Positions 8,682-17,652 of a DNA stretch of 64,000 nucleotides are shown one piece after another (positions within the stretch are counted from its first letter, which is position 1; each line of letters starts with the position of its first letter). A program made the position numbers and the translations under genes. The stretch is from Streptomyces sp. DH-12 (lineage in GTDB: Bacteria; Actinomycetota; Actinomycetes; Streptomycetales; Streptomycetaceae). The DNA is taken from assembly GCF_002899455.1 (NCBI RefSeq), contig NZ_PPFB01000001.1, forward strand, positions 2,944,501 through 3,008,500, in the 5' to 3' direction. The notes under the pieces are model-generated. The model was given only the letters and a program-made list of their open reading frames with translations. It was not told where the DNA came from and ran no database searches.

Positions 8682-9389
8682 CTAGTACCAGTGGTTGGCC
8701 TGCCAGAACTCCCAGGCACCGCACGGGCTGCCGTAGCGGCTGTCCATGTAGTTGAGGCCCCACTTGATCTGGGTGGCCGGGTTGGTCTGCCAGTCGGCGC
8801 CGGCGGAGGCCATCTTGGAGCCCGGCAGGGCCTGCACGAGGCCGTAGGCGCCGGAGGAGGGGTTGGTGGCCTGGTAGTTCCAGGTGGACTCGCGTTCCAC
8901 GATGTTGCTGAAGCACTGGAACTGGTCGGCGGGCACCATCTGGCGGGCCATGGCCTGGACCTCGGCGACCGAGTAGGAGGCCTGGACCGCGAAGGAGGAC
9001 GCGTCACGCGCGGCGGAACGGCTGGCGGCCTTCTCGGCCTGCTCGCGCTCCTGGGCGTCGCGCTTGGCCTGCTCGGCCTTCTCGGCTGCCTTCTTCTTCG
9101 CGATCGCGGTCTTGGCGGCGGCCTTGCGGGCTGCCTCCTCCGCGTCCTTCTTGGCGGTCGCGTCCGCGGCGATGGCCATCGTCTGGGCCTGCTGCGTCAG
9201 CGACGCGGTCTGCACCTGCGCCTGCTCCCCCGCGGGGATGTCCGCGAGCAGCGTGGTGCCGGCTGCCGTCGCTTCGGCGTCGTTGTTCTGCGCTGCGGTG
9301 CTGCCCGAGGCAACGCCGACGACGCTTCCGACAGCGGTGACCGCCGTGGCCGAGGCCACTGCGAATCCCCGGACCGAGATCCGGCTCAC
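8682..9389 (-). CDS. Secreted lytic transglycosylase-like protein
   Basis: This 235-residue exported protein has an N-terminal hydrophobic signal (residues 5-35), a long Ala/Lys/Glu coiled coil (about 75-125) and a C-terminal SLT/RPF-like lysozyme fold of about 80 residues. The fold carries FSNIVERESTWNYQATNPSSGAYG and the end GACGAWEFWQANHWY-like pattern (as CGAWEFWQANHWY). Glu167 is the likely catalytic acid. GTG 9389 follows AAGGAA; the upstream ATG 9406 lies across that ribosome site. It probably cleaves peptidoglycan during growth or spore germination. A very long leader precedes it, hinting at RNA-level control as in other actinobacterial wall lytic enzymes. Confidence 0.88.
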   Translation of the reverse strand: MSRISVRGFAVASATAVTAVGSVVGVASGSTAAQNNDAEATAAGTTLLADIPAGEQAQVQTASLTQQAQTMAIAADATAKKDAEEAARKAAAKTAIAKKKAAEKAEQAKRDAQEREQAEKAASRSAARDASSFAVQASYSVAEVQAMARQMVPADQFQCFSNIVERESTWNYQATNPSSGAYGLVQALPGSKMASAGADWQTNPATQIKWGLNYMDSRYGSPCGAWEFWQANHWY

Positions 9390-9843
9390 ACGGTTTCCTT
9401 CCAGCATCGCCCGCTTCGGTGACCCTCGCGGACGCAATCGTGCCCCTGACACTGGCCTCCCCAACTACGGGTCACGGAAGGCACGGGCCCGGTGGGCAAC
9501 TCCTTCGGCAGGAGCGCCGCGTGGTGCTCGGGCGGCATACGACGACGCTATGGAGTTGAAAGGGTGTTCCTGTGCGGTTGTGTACCTCCCCCGCCGCCTT
9601 GACGGCCCGGGGGGGCACCCCCGAGGGGCACAACTGTGTCGTATGCGGGGCCTGACAGGAGTGAGACTCTGCCGTAACCGAGTGGCGCGAGGCAATTCCC
9701 TGTCGCGTGTGAAAGCTCACATGTCGTTCGCCCCCAGGGATCACCGGAAAGCCGCACACGCGCCGACGCCGCCCGGCTAGGCTCTACGCCTTTCCCGGAC
9801 GGCGCCAACTACCGCGTCACCGACTCGCGTCGGGACGCGAGGG
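9390..9843 (-). promoter_or_regulatory. Long leader/promoter region of the SLT gene
   Basis: About 450 bp lie between the phoH stop and this wall-lytic gene, without a credible gene on either strand. Several segments can fold, for instance a G/C hairpin at about 9604-9630 and the inverted pair GTGAGCTTTCACAC near 9705-9720. Cell-wall hydrolase genes in Streptomyces are often preceded by a c-di-AMP (ydaO) riboswitch. I looked for its conserved core and do not find it, so any RNA element here would be of another kind. Confidence 0.4.
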
Positions 9844-11169
9844 TCAGATGTGACCGTCTTCGAGCATTTCGGTCACAAGGGCCGCGATCTGGGACCTCTC
9901 GGACCGGTTCAGGGTCACGTGGGCGAACAGTGGATGCCCCTTCAGTTTTTCGACGACGGCGACCACACCGTCGTACCGGCCGACCCGCAGGTTGTCCCGC
10001 TGCGCCACGTCGTGCGTCAGGACGACCCGGGAATTGGCCCCGATCCGGGACAGAACGGTCAACAGGACATTCCGCTCGAGGGACTGGGCCTCGTCCACGA
10101 TGACGAACGCGTCGTGCAGCGAGCGGCCCCGGATGTGGGTGAGCGGCAGGACCTCCAGCATGCCGCGCGCGGTGACCTCCTCGATGACCTCCCGGCTGGT
10201 GACCGCCGACAGCGTGTCGAACACGGCCTGGGCCCAGGGGCTCATCTTCTCGGCCTCGGTGCCGGGCAGATAGCCCAGCTCCTGTCCGCCCACCGCGTAC
10301 AGCGGCCGGAAGACCATCACCTTCTGGTGCTGCCGCCGCTCCAGCACGGCCTCCAGGCCCGCGCACAGCGCGAGCGCCGACTTGCCGGTGCCGGCCCGGC
10401 CGCCCATGGACACGATCCCGACGTCCGGGTCGAGCAGCAGGTCGAGCGCGATCCGCTGCTCGGCGCTGCGGCCCTTGATGCCGAACGCCTCCCGGTCGCC
10501 GCGCACCAGGCGGACGTTGCCCTCGGCGGTGACCCGGCCGAGGGCCTTCCCGCGCTCGGACTGGATGGTCAGGCCGGTGTGCACGGGCAGGTCCGCGGCC
10601 TCGGGCACGTACACGTGGCCTTCCTCGAAGAGGACGTCCACCTGCTCGCCGGGCAGGGTCAGTTCGGACATTCCGGTCCAGCCGGAGGAGTCCGTGATGG
10701 CGAGCTCCGCGCGGTACTCCTCGGCGAGGAGGCCGACGGAGGACGCCTTGATCCTGAGCGGGAGGTCCTTCGACACCACGGTGACGTCGAACCCCTCGGC
10801 CTGCAGATTGCGGGCGACCGCGAGGATGCGGGAGTCGTTGTCCCCCAGGCGGTAGCCGCTGGGCAGCACGCTGGGGTCCGAGTGGTTGAGCTCGACCCGC
10901 AGGGTTCCGCCGAGGTCCCCGGTCGGGATGGGGGCGTCGAGACGGCCGTACCGCACCCGGTAGTCGTCCAGCAGGCGCAGGGCCTGGCGGGCGAAGTAGC
11001 CGAGCTCGGGATGGTTCCGCTTGGCCTCCAGCTCGGTCACCACGACGACGGGGAGCACGACCTCGTGCTCGTCGAAGCGGGACGGGGCATGGGGGTCGGC
11101 CAGCAGGACGCTGGTGTCGAGAACGTAGGTGCGCCGGTCGGGCTTGTGGCGCTTTGCGCTGGTCACCAC
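9844..11169 (-). CDS. PIN-domain/PhoH ATPase (PhoH2 type)
   Basis: This 441-residue fusion has an N-terminal PIN nuclease domain (about 12-150) and a C-terminal PhoH ATPase (about 225-441). The PIN acidic residues are visible: D18 in YVLDTS, E47 in VVTELEAK, D112 in GDNDSR and D135 in SKDLP. The P-loop GRAGTGKS is at 257-264 and Walker B reads [10 protein letters not shown]. PhoH2 proteins act as ATP-dependent RNA helicase/RNase. GTG 11169 follows GAGGGG at about 11 bases; the upstream part of the open frame is Arg/Pro-rich and not homologous-looking. GTG 11166 is an equal alternative. It stands alone, with spacers of over 400 bp on both sides. Confidence 0.92.
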   Translation of the reverse strand: MVTSAKRHKPDRRTYVLDTSVLLADPHAPSRFDEHEVVLPVVVVTELEAKRNHPELGYFARQALRLLDDYRVRYGRLDAPIPTGDLGGTLRVELNHSDPSVLPSGYRLGDNDSRILAVARNLQAEGFDVTVVSKDLPLRIKASSVGLLAEEYRAELAITDSSGWTGMSELTLPGEQVDVLFEEGHVYVPEAADLPVHTGLTIQSERGKALGRVTAEGNVRLVRGDREAFGIKGRSAEQRIALDLLLDPDVGIVSMGGRAGTGKSALALCAGLEAVLERRQHQKVMVFRPLYAVGGQELGYLPGTEAEKMSPWAQAVFDTLSAVTSREVIEEVTARGMLEVLPLTHIRGRSLHDAFVIVDEAQSLERNVLLTVLSRIGANSRVVLTHDVAQRDNLRVGRYDGVVAVVEKLKGHPLFAHVTLNRSERSQIAALVTEMLEDGHI

Positions 11170-11589
11170 GGAAGGACGAACCCCCTCGGATGAGGTCGGG
11201 GAGCGACGAGGCGGAGCTGGACCGGTCGACGGCCGCGATGCACAGCGGGCCGAGAACCGGCCCTCCGCCGCTTCTTCCGTGCCGTGACCGCACGGTCGGG
11301 CTGGTGCAAAGGGCCTCCCGGGCGGACGGCACCCGTGCCGTCCGCTGAGATACGACACCCGTGGTTCGGGCGTCGACCTGACTCAGTTATGCCCTTGAAC
11401 AAGCGCCGCCATGCCACGGCCCCTGACGGCACGCAGGTGAACGGTGCGTGACACCCGGTGACCCCAGGGTGGTGCGGAAGTGGTGGGAGGGCGTGTCAGG
11501 GTGATGCGGGGTGACACGCGCCGGCGCGCGATGACCGTACGCGGTGGCGCCCGGTGGAGCGGGTGCGGCGGGCGCGGCGGGTACGGCGG
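11170..11589. other. Intergenic region between uppS and phoH
   Basis: No gene is visible in these 420 bp. At 11322-11345 there is a perfect 11-bp inverted repeat (GCGGACGGCAC) with only 2 bases between the arms, terminator-like but without a U-run; it could end uppS transcription or be an attenuator ahead of phoH. The A+T-richer stretch at about 11348-11400 is the likely phoH promoter. Confidence 0.45.
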
Positions 11590-12363
11590 TCAGCCGCCGA
11601 AGCGCCGGTGGCGTGCGGCGTAGTCGCGCAGCGCGCGCAGGAAGTCCACCTTGCGGAAGGCCGGCCAGAAGACCTCGCAGAAGTAGTACTCCGAGTGGGC
11701 CGTCTGCCACAGCATGAATCCGGACAGCCGCTGTTCGCCGCTGGTGCGGATGACGAGGTCCGGATCGGGCTGCGCCTTGGTGTAGAGGTGACGTCCGATC
11801 ATGTCGACGTCCACGGACTCGGCGAGCTCGTCCATCGAAACGCCCTTGTCGTGGGCCTCGAGGAGCATGGAGCGCACGGCGTCGGCGATCTCCTGGCGTC
11901 CGCCGTACCCGATGGCCACGTTGACGACTATCCCGTCGACGTGCGCGGTGGCCGCCTCGGCCTCCTTCAGGACGGTCTGCATCCCGGAGGGCAGCAGATC
12001 GAGGGTGCCCACGTGGTGGACCCGCCAGCGGCCGTCGGCGGCGAGCGTGCGCACCACGTCCTCGATGATGCCGAGGAGCGGGACGAGTTCCTCCTCGGGC
12101 CGGTCGAAGTTGTCCGTCGACAGCAGCCACAGGGTGACCACCTCGACGTCCGTCTCGCTGCACCAGCCGAGGAACTCCTCGATCTTGTCCGCGCCGGCCC
12201 GGTGGCCGTGCACGGTGCTGGACCCCGCGGCCTTCGCCCAGCGGCGGTTGCCGTCCATGATGACGCCGATGTGCTTGGGCACCTGAGCGGTGTCCAGGTG
12301 ACCTTCCACCCGGCGTGCGTACAGCCTGACCAGCAGGCTCCGCAGCTTGTCGCGCAGGTTCAC
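11590..12363 (-). CDS. uppS: Isoprenyl (cis-prenyl) transferase, UppS-like
   Basis: Cis-prenyl diphosphate synthase of 257 residues, condensing isopentenyl diphosphate units to the polyprenyl carrier for cell wall precursors. Conserved region I is HIGVIMDGNRRWAK (catalytic D37). Region III-V elements are present as LVIRTSGEQRLSGFMLWQ and SEYYFCEVFWPAF. Start GTG 12363 follows GGAGGGG. Upstream the frame stays open for 300 codons through another gene, which is coincidental. Actinomycetes often have two such enzymes making C50 or C55 products; the product length here cannot be told. Confidence 0.93.
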   Translation of the reverse strand: MNLRDKLRSLLVRLYARRVEGHLDTAQVPKHIGVIMDGNRRWAKAAGSSTVHGHRAGADKIEEFLGWCSETDVEVVTLWLLSTDNFDRPEEELVPLLGIIEDVVRTLAADGRWRVHHVGTLDLLPSGMQTVLKEAEAATAHVDGIVVNVAIGYGGRQEIADAVRSMLLEAHDKGVSMDELAESVDVDMIGRHLYTKAQPDPDLVIRTSGEQRLSGFMLWQTAHSEYYFCEVFWPAFRKVDFLRALRDYAARHRRFGG

Positions 12364-12533
12364 GTGATCGTCAGCCCCTCCGTGCGGATCGGACAGGCGC
12401 GGCACCCCGCCGCGTCGCGCGGCAAGCGGCCCGGTCTCGGCCGCGGGCGGTCCCTGCCCGGATGGCGGTCCCCAGAGGCGAAGCGTACCCCCGCCGGGGC
12501 GGGGGTCCCCAACGTCCGGGGTGGCGCGCTTTG

Positions 12534-13251
12534 TCAGCTGTACTGCGGTGGCACGCCGTTTGCCTGGTGCCGCCGGAACCAGTACCGCGCGGGCTTCCCG
12601 CAGAGCAGCACCAGGACGGCGACGGCGGAACCGAGCGGCAGGACGCCGAGCGGGATGCCCTGTCCCGCCGCGCCGAGCGCGAAGAGGATCTGCACGGAGG
12701 CCGGCGCCAACGAGGCCACGCGCACGCCGTTGCCCGCCTTCGGGAACCGGAACGCCAGCACGAACAGCACGGCGGTCATCAGGTACGTGCTGAAGAACCG
12801 CCCCGACTCCTCCGCTCCCGCGCCGGCGGCGACCAGGACGGTCAGCAGCACGGCGATGCCGAACGTCACGAAGATCACGATCTGCGCGGCGCGGACGGGG
12901 CCGGGCATGCCGACGGGCCCGGCGCCCCCCGGCCAAGGCGCGGCGCCGGGCCATCCGTAGGAGTGAGCGCCAGGCTGGCCGTAGGGATGGGCGCCGGGCT
13001 GGCCGTAGGGGTGGACGCCGGGCTGCGCGTACGGCTGGGCGACGGGTTGGCCGTAGGGCGACGGGGCTCCGGGCTGCGCGGGGTACGGCGGCTGGGGCCG
13101 GGGGCGTGGAGGAGGAGGGGTACGGCGGGTGCGGATACGACGGGTACGCCGGGTCGGGCGACTGCCCCAGGGGCTGAGCGGGCGGCGGTCCGTAGGGGCC
13201 GGGGCCGCCAGGAGGCTGCTGAGGGGCCGGTGTCGGATGCTCGTTCGACAT
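12534..13251 (-). pseudogene. Pro-rich multi-pass membrane protein, frameshifted
   Basis: The start MSNEHPTPAPQQPPGGPGPYG (ATG 13251) is in one frame. The C-terminal two thirds, with YGQP-type repeats (PYGQPVAQPYAQPGVHPYGQ and similar) and then three or four membrane helices ending QANGVPPQYS, are in another. One surplus base (or two missing) at about 13093-13125, in a run of GGA/GGGG, separates them. Joined, they give about 238 residues: a Pro/Gly/Tyr-rich cytoplasmic N-terminus plus a small membrane domain, a common actinobacterial layout of unknown function. It may be a true frameshift or a sequence error in a G-rich run. Confidence 0.7.
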
Positions 13252-13931
13252 GCCGGGACTTCAGCCAGCGGGCTGCGCGGGAGGAGACCGGAGGGGCCGC
13301 AGGAGACCGGAGGAGGCCGCGGAGGAGGCCGCGGAGGGGGCGAAGAGGCCGGAAGGAACCGGAGAAGCCGGAGGAAGCCAGAGGGGGCCGTCGCGGGCGG
13401 GGTGCGTCGGCGCGAGACGGCGGACAAGAGAAACGGGCCGGTCCGTGGGGGGGAGACGGACCGGCCCGAGGGGGGGTTTCCACCATAACCCTTCGTAAGT
13501 GATGCTGCGTGCATCGGCGCGGCACAACTACTCTCCGGAACCGCCCGGCGACGCCTGGATGCCCTCGGAGGGGCCGTTTCAGGGGTCTCTCCTGGCCGGA
13601 ACCCAGCGAAAACACGCGGAAAACGGGCGCTGAGGGAGCGCTGTGGGGACTCTGTGCAGGGTGTGGCACCAACCCCGCACCTTTCCGGTCACTCTTCCGG
13701 CTGTCCCCCCGACGGGTGACCCCGGCGGCGGCTCCGGCTTGACCCGGAGGCGGGGCGACGGGAGGGGAGGCGGGACGACGGAAAAGGAGAGGCGGGTGGT
13801 GCGGGCGCCGCGCAGCCCCCTCCACTGCGCGGTGACCCTTCCGCGCAGCTTTGCTGACGCGAATCAACTTGGTCCGAACCTAAGTGATGGGCCGCTGCCG
13901 GAACCAGCCCCCACCCATAACGATGCGGCAA
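13252..13931. other. 680-bp region without a recognisable gene
   Basis: No frame in this stretch has a convincing start, ribosome site and protein-like composition. It contains a strong hairpin (listed separately at 13434-13468), purine-rich GGAGGA tracts at 13260-13390 and A+T-richer patches near 13490-13540 and 13860-13930 that could be promoters. Confidence 0.5.
13434..13468 (-). terminator. Strong hairpin upstream of the Pro-rich gene
   Basis: A perfect 13-bp inverted repeat (CGGGCCGGTCCGT) with a 9-base loop; on the minus strand it is followed by TTTCTCTTG. It could terminate transcripts from the methyltransferase side, or act as an attenuator 180 bp ahead of the Pro-rich membrane protein start. 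Confidence 0.7.
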
Positions 13932-14813
13932 CTACGCGCGTCGACCGGATGCGGCGGCCTCTGAACCGCCCGCACCACCCGCACCGCCCGAACTGCCCGG
14001 ACCGCCCGGCCTGCGCGCCTCGACGAGGTGACGCGAGCTGTGGGCCGCGAAGGAGCCCTCGGCCTCGATCCGCTCGTGCAGCTCCCGCAGCCTCGGCCGG
14101 TACTCCTCGACGGTGAAGCCGGGGACCATCCAGATCACCTTGCGCAGGAAGTGCACCACCGCGGCGATGTCGAAGAACTCCATGCGCAGCCGCTCGGCCC
14201 GCAGCTCCACGACCTCGAGCCCGGCCGCCTCGGCGTCCCGCCGCTCCCGCTCCGGATCGCGCGCGGTACGGCTCTCCTCGGGCTGCGGGCCGAGGAAGAA
14301 CTCGACGAGTTCGAAGGCGCTGGCGGGTCCCACGTGCTGGGCGAGGTAGGCGCCGCCGGGCTCGAGCACCCGGGCGATCTCGTGCCAGTGCGGCCGGACG
14401 GGATGCCGACTGACGACGAGGGAGAACGAACCGTCGGCGAACGGCAGCGGCGCGGCCTCGGCCGCCGCGACGAGGGCGGCGCCGTACGGCCGGAGCGTCC
14501 GCGCAGCCTTGCGGACGTTGGGCGGCCAGCCCTCGGTGGCGACGACGCGCGGGGGCCGTCGCCGAGCCCGGCCGAGGGCGAACGCGAGGACCTCTCCCCC
14601 GCCGGTCTGCACGTCGAGCACGGGCCCGTCCGCCGTGCCCAGCCGGCCGGCCAGGGTGGTGGCGTACCCCCAGGAGGGACGCGCCTCGACGGCGCGCCCC
14701 TCGAACCAGGAGAAGTCCCACCCCTCGGTGGGCACGGAGGCGCCCTCGGCGAGGAGTTCGTCGAACGTGCGGGGGCGGGTACGGGTACGGGGTCGTGGCC
14801 GGGGACGGGGCAT
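13932..14813 (-). CDS. Class I SAM-dependent methyltransferase
   Basis: This 293-residue protein has the SAM-binding motif I VLDVQTGGGEVLAFAL, a motif II region around GAALVAAAEAAPLPFADGSF and a post-motif EIARVLEPGGAYLAQHVGP, all in the usual Rossmann order. The N-terminal TFDELLAEGASVPTEGWDFS is typical of a Streptomyces subfamily of unknown substrate. The first 15 residues are alternating Arg/Pro. The ATG at 14813 has no clear ribosome site, so the start could be slightly further in. Its tail is Gly/Ser-rich. It lies 76 bp downstream of an LLM oxidoreductase on the same strand, and co-transcription is possible. Confidence 0.82.
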   Translation of the reverse strand: MPRPRPRPRTRTRPRTFDELLAEGASVPTEGWDFSWFEGRAVEARPSWGYATTLAGRLGTADGPVLDVQTGGGEVLAFALGRARRRPPRVVATEGWPPNVRKAARTLRPYGAALVAAAEAAPLPFADGSFSLVVSRHPVRPHWHEIARVLEPGGAYLAQHVGPASAFELVEFFLGPQPEESRTARDPERERRDAEAAGLEVVELRAERLRMEFFDIAAVVHFLRKVIWMVPGFTVEEYRPRLRELHERIEAEGSFAAHSSRHLVEARRPGGPGSSGGAGGAGGSEAAASGRRA

Positions 14814-14889
14814 GTGGCGAGGATGCCCGAACGCGGGGCCGGCCGTCGCGCGCTTTTCCCGCCCCGCGCCGCCCCGCGCGCCCGTGGGT

Positions 14890-15768
14890 TCACGCCACGA
14901 GGGGCCGTACCTCCTCTGCGGCGAAGCGCACGAAGCCCTCCGGGTCGGGTTCGTCGCCGGTCGGCTGGAGGACGACCGAGTCGGCGCCCGCCTCGGCCAG
15001 CCGCCGCACGGCCTCGGCGACGGCGCGGGCGTCCCCGGCGACCCCGAGCTCGGCGTCGGCGCCGTGCCCCTCGGCGACCAGCTCGGCCCGCAGCCGCTCG
15101 CGCGCACCGTCGCCGGTCGAGGTCAGCAGATAGACGACGACCCGATGACCGGCCGGGTCACGCCCCGCCGCGACCCGGCCCTCCTCGATGAGCCGGCGTG
15201 CCTGCCGGACGCCGTCGGCGGAGGTGTCGGCGGTGAGGATGGTGCCGTCGGCGGCCTCCCCGGTGAGCCGTACGGTACGGGGGCCCATACCGCCGGCCAG
15301 GACGTCGACGGGGCCGGGCGGGGGCCAGTCGAGCGCGACGCCGTCGAGGGTGACGTACCGGCCCTTGGTCGTGACCGTCTCGCCGGCCAGCAGGGCGCGG
15401 AGGGCGAGCAGATGCTCCCGGAGCAGGGTGAGGGGCGACGCGGCGCGCGCGCCGACCTGTCCCATCCAGTCCTGCACGCCGTGCCCGACACCGAGGACCG
15501 GGCGGCCCGGGAACATCCGGTGCAGGGAGGCGGCCTCCATGGCGGTGACGGCGACGTTCCGCAGCGGGACGGGCAGCAGCCCGATGCCGACGCGCAGGCG
15601 CTCGCTCCACGCGAGGGCGGCGGCGCCGGTGGAGATGCCGCCCTCCCGGAAGCAGTCCTCCCACAGCCAGAGCTCGTCGAGCCCGGCTGTGTCGGCCGCC
15701 CGCACGACGGAGCGAAGCCGCTCGGGGGCGAGCTGGGGTCGGAACACCGCACCGAGTGTCGTGGTCAT
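14890..15768 (-). CDS. LLM-class (F420/flavin-dependent) oxidoreductase
   Basis: This 292-residue protein has the luciferase-like TIM barrel. Characteristic pieces are AADTAGLDELWLWED, a strand LRVGIGLLPVPLRN, the phosphate-binding PVLGVGHGVQDWMGQVG region, and PVDVLAGGMGPRTVRLTGEAADG near residue 165. Actinobacterial members mostly use F420H2. I chose ATG 15768; an upstream start at 15828 would run through the terminator hairpin of the preceding gene. Substrate unknown. Confidence 0.87.
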   Translation of the reverse strand: MTTTLGAVFRPQLAPERLRSVVRAADTAGLDELWLWEDCFREGGISTGAAALAWSERLRVGIGLLPVPLRNVAVTAMEAASLHRMFPGRPVLGVGHGVQDWMGQVGARAASPLTLLREHLLALRALLAGETVTTKGRYVTLDGVALDWPPPGPVDVLAGGMGPRTVRLTGEAADGTILTADTSADGVRQARRLIEEGRVAAGRDPAGHRVVVYLLTSTGDGARERLRAELVAEGHGADAELGVAGDARAVAEAVRRLAEAGADSVVLQPTGDEPDPEGFVRFAAEEVRPLVA

Positions 15769-15786
15769 GCGGGTGTACCTACCCAC

Positions 15787-15826
15787 GCGGGCCCGCCCCG
15801 GCAAACCTTTGCCGGGGCGGGCCCGC
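15787..15826. terminator. Very strong bidirectional hairpin
   Basis: The 16-bp perfect arms GCGGGCCCGCCCCGGC and complement, extended by AAA/TTT, enclose a minimal loop. It begins 15 bp after the stop of the minus-strand secreted protein gene and is its terminator, keeping transcription out of the LLM oxidoreductase gene. Confidence 0.85.
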
Positions 15827-15840
15827 ACGTGGGGGTGCGG

Positions 15841-16872
15841 TCAGCGGTTGACGGCCTGGATCTCCTGGACGACGACGTCCTGGGTAGCTCCGAACTCACC
15901 GTCGGGCAGGTCGCCGCCCGCGCCACCGGAGCCGGTCCAGTGGACCTCCCACGTGACGGTCGCCTGCAGCGGGAAGGTGCCGTCGCCCGAGGAGCGGAGG
16001 TACTTCACCCCGCACGGGGGCGTCCGGTTCGCCTTGCCCTTGGCGTAGGGCTCGCCGATCCGACCGTTGTCGATCTCGCAGACACCGGAGGCGGGGTACG
16101 TCTCGGCGTCCGGGGTGCCGGGCTCGATCTTCAGCGCGACCGGCTCCGCCGTGGCCGTCGCGTAGATGCCGATCTCCGGCACGGACGCGGTGACCGACAC
16201 CGGCTGGAACTCGGCGCCGTCCAGCCACGACCAGGTCGGGAGGTTCACCTTGGTCGCCTGCGCGGGGGCGAGGGTCACCTCGGTGCCGGGGACGCGGATC
16301 TCCGCGTAGGCGAGTTCGGCGAGGAGCTCGGGCGTGACGGCGTTCTCGATGTTCGCGGGCGGGGCCTCGCCCTCGTCCACCCAGAAGTAGTCCTCGTCAC
16401 AGGAGTCCCAGCCGGGCGGGTAACTCTTGTTGACGTACGAGCCCCACCAGTAGCCCTTGCCGGACTTGTCCTTGTTGAAGTCCTTCTCCGGGTCGTCCGG
16501 GTTCAGGTACTTCTCGCGCTGCTCGTTGTCCCACTCATGGCCGGTGGACCCGGCCTCCCAGATCGGCTCCAGGTACGCCTGCAGCTCCTCCGGGGTGTAC
16601 TTGGGCGCGTACCAGCAGGGCGGCGGCGTCCACGAGGTGGTCGACGTGAGCCCGCCGACCTTTCCGCCCTTGCCGTTCTTCGAGTGGTCGAAGACGACAC
16701 CGCCGGCGGAGACGGAGAGGGTGCCGTCGCCGTCGAGGTTGGCGTTCTGGTCCGTGTCGCCGTGGCTTCCGTGTTTGCCCCTCTCTGCGAAGGCCGCCTG
16801 GGCGGTAAAAAGGGAGGCGCAGACGACTGCCAGAACCGTCGCCGTCCTACCCGCGTTCCTTACGGCTGACAC
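15841..16872 (-). CDS. Secreted protein of unknown function
   Basis: This exported protein has 343 residues. A signal peptide (TATVLAVVCASLFTAQAAFA, cleavage after AFA about residue 29) is followed by a Trp/Tyr/Lys-rich mature part. It contains several Cys (PPPCWYAP, WDSCDEDYFW, GVCEIDNG, PPCGVKYL) that probably form disulfides. The C-terminal half (about 200-343) looks like two beta-sandwich repeats ending QDVVVQEIQAVNR. GTG 16872 follows GAGGGG and overlaps the stop of the upstream lipoprotein gene by 13 bp, so they are coupled. No enzymatic motif is recognised. It may be an envelope component working with the two lipoproteins upstream. Confidence 0.75.
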   Translation of the reverse strand: MSAVRNAGRTATVLAVVCASLFTAQAAFAERGKHGSHGDTDQNANLDGDGTLSVSAGGVVFDHSKNGKGGKVGGLTSTTSWTPPPCWYAPKYTPEELQAYLEPIWEAGSTGHEWDNEQREKYLNPDDPEKDFNKDKSGKGYWWGSYVNKSYPPGWDSCDEDYFWVDEGEAPPANIENAVTPELLAELAYAEIRVPGTEVTLAPAQATKVNLPTWSWLDGAEFQPVSVTASVPEIGIYATATAEPVALKIEPGTPDAETYPASGVCEIDNGRIGEPYAKGKANRTPPCGVKYLRSSGDGTFPLQATVTWEVHWTGSGGAGGDLPDGEFGATQDVVVQEIQAVNR

Positions 16873-17522
16873 TCCTTGGCCCCCCTCTGCGAAATGATTT
16901 CGGTGGTCTGCCAGACACCCTCGGCGTTCTTGGTGAGCGCCGCGTTGTAGAGCACGTAGCTGTCCGAGGATGCCGGCGACTTGTCGACCTTGCCGGTCTT
17001 CTTGCTCTTGATGTACGACTTGCTCTCGTCCGAGCAATAGGTGACGTACGCCTTCGTGGCACCGTTCAGCGTCGCCTTGCGGTTGAAGTACCGCGTCTCA
17101 CCCGTCCAGGTGTCATTGGCGTCGATGTAGCGCTGTACGTAGGTGATGGCCGAGCTCAACGCCTTGTCGGTGTTGTAGAAGCCGAGCGCCTCCGTGTCCG
17201 TACTGCCCTTGAAGATGGCCTCGTCGACAGAGTTGATGCCGGAGGCGCTGTCGGCGAGGACCGCGTCCTTTGTCGGATCGCCCGTCTTACCGCCCTCGAA
17301 AACGTTCTTGGCGTCGGCCGGGAAAGTGATCTTCGGGCGTCCGCCGGATGCAACGGAGTCACTCGGGGTCGGTGACGCCGACTTCTTGTCGCCTGTGTCG
17401 GCTCCCGCGATCTTGTCGCTGTCCTTCGCGGAAGAGTCGTCGTCGCTTCCGCACGCGGACAGCGTCAGGGCCGCGGTGGCGGTCAGCGCGAGCGCTGCGA
17501 GCAGGGTAGGACGGCGGTTCAC
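16860..17522 (-). CDS. Lipoprotein (paralogue A)
   Basis: This 220-residue lipoprotein has the lipobox LSAC at about residues 21-24, then a Ser/Asp/Thr linker and a globular domain. Its conserved stretch GKTGDPTKDAVLADSASGINSVDEAIF recurs almost unchanged in the neighbouring gene. The domain resembles the NTF2/Mce-associated-like fold in its length and helical-then-strand pattern (YVQRYID..., AYVTYCSDESKSY), but this is only inference. Starts at GTG. It is coupled to the secreted protein downstream. Likely anchored in the outer leaflet of the membrane. Confidence 0.82.
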   Translation of the reverse strand: MNRRPTLLAALALTATAALTLSACGSDDDSSAKDSDKIAGADTGDKKSASPTPSDSVASGGRPKITFPADAKNVFEGGKTGDPTKDAVLADSASGINSVDEAIFKGSTDTEALGFYNTDKALSSAITYVQRYIDANDTWTGETRYFNRKATLNGATKAYVTYCSDESKSYIKSKKTGKVDKSPASSDSYVLYNAALTKNAEGVWQTTEIISQRGAKECQP

Positions 17523-17652
17523 AGTCGGCTCCCGGTGGGGCGAGGCGTCTACATCAGCGCGCCAACGCTACCCAGCGCACGCAGTGCGGCACCAGAGCGA
17601 ACGGGTCAACTGCAACACAGCCAATACCGAATTGGGACGCGGCCGCTCTACG

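Noticed and set aside
9390..9843. ydaO (c-di-AMP) riboswitch upstream of the SLT gene
   Set aside because: Expected from gene type, but the conserved core sequences of that riboswitch are not found on the relevant strand.
11590..13251. A fusion of a Pro-rich protein with the cis-prenyl transferase
   Set aside because: The frame is open by chance. uppS has its own ribosome site and start at 12363, and the Pro-rich gene continues in another frame with membrane helices.
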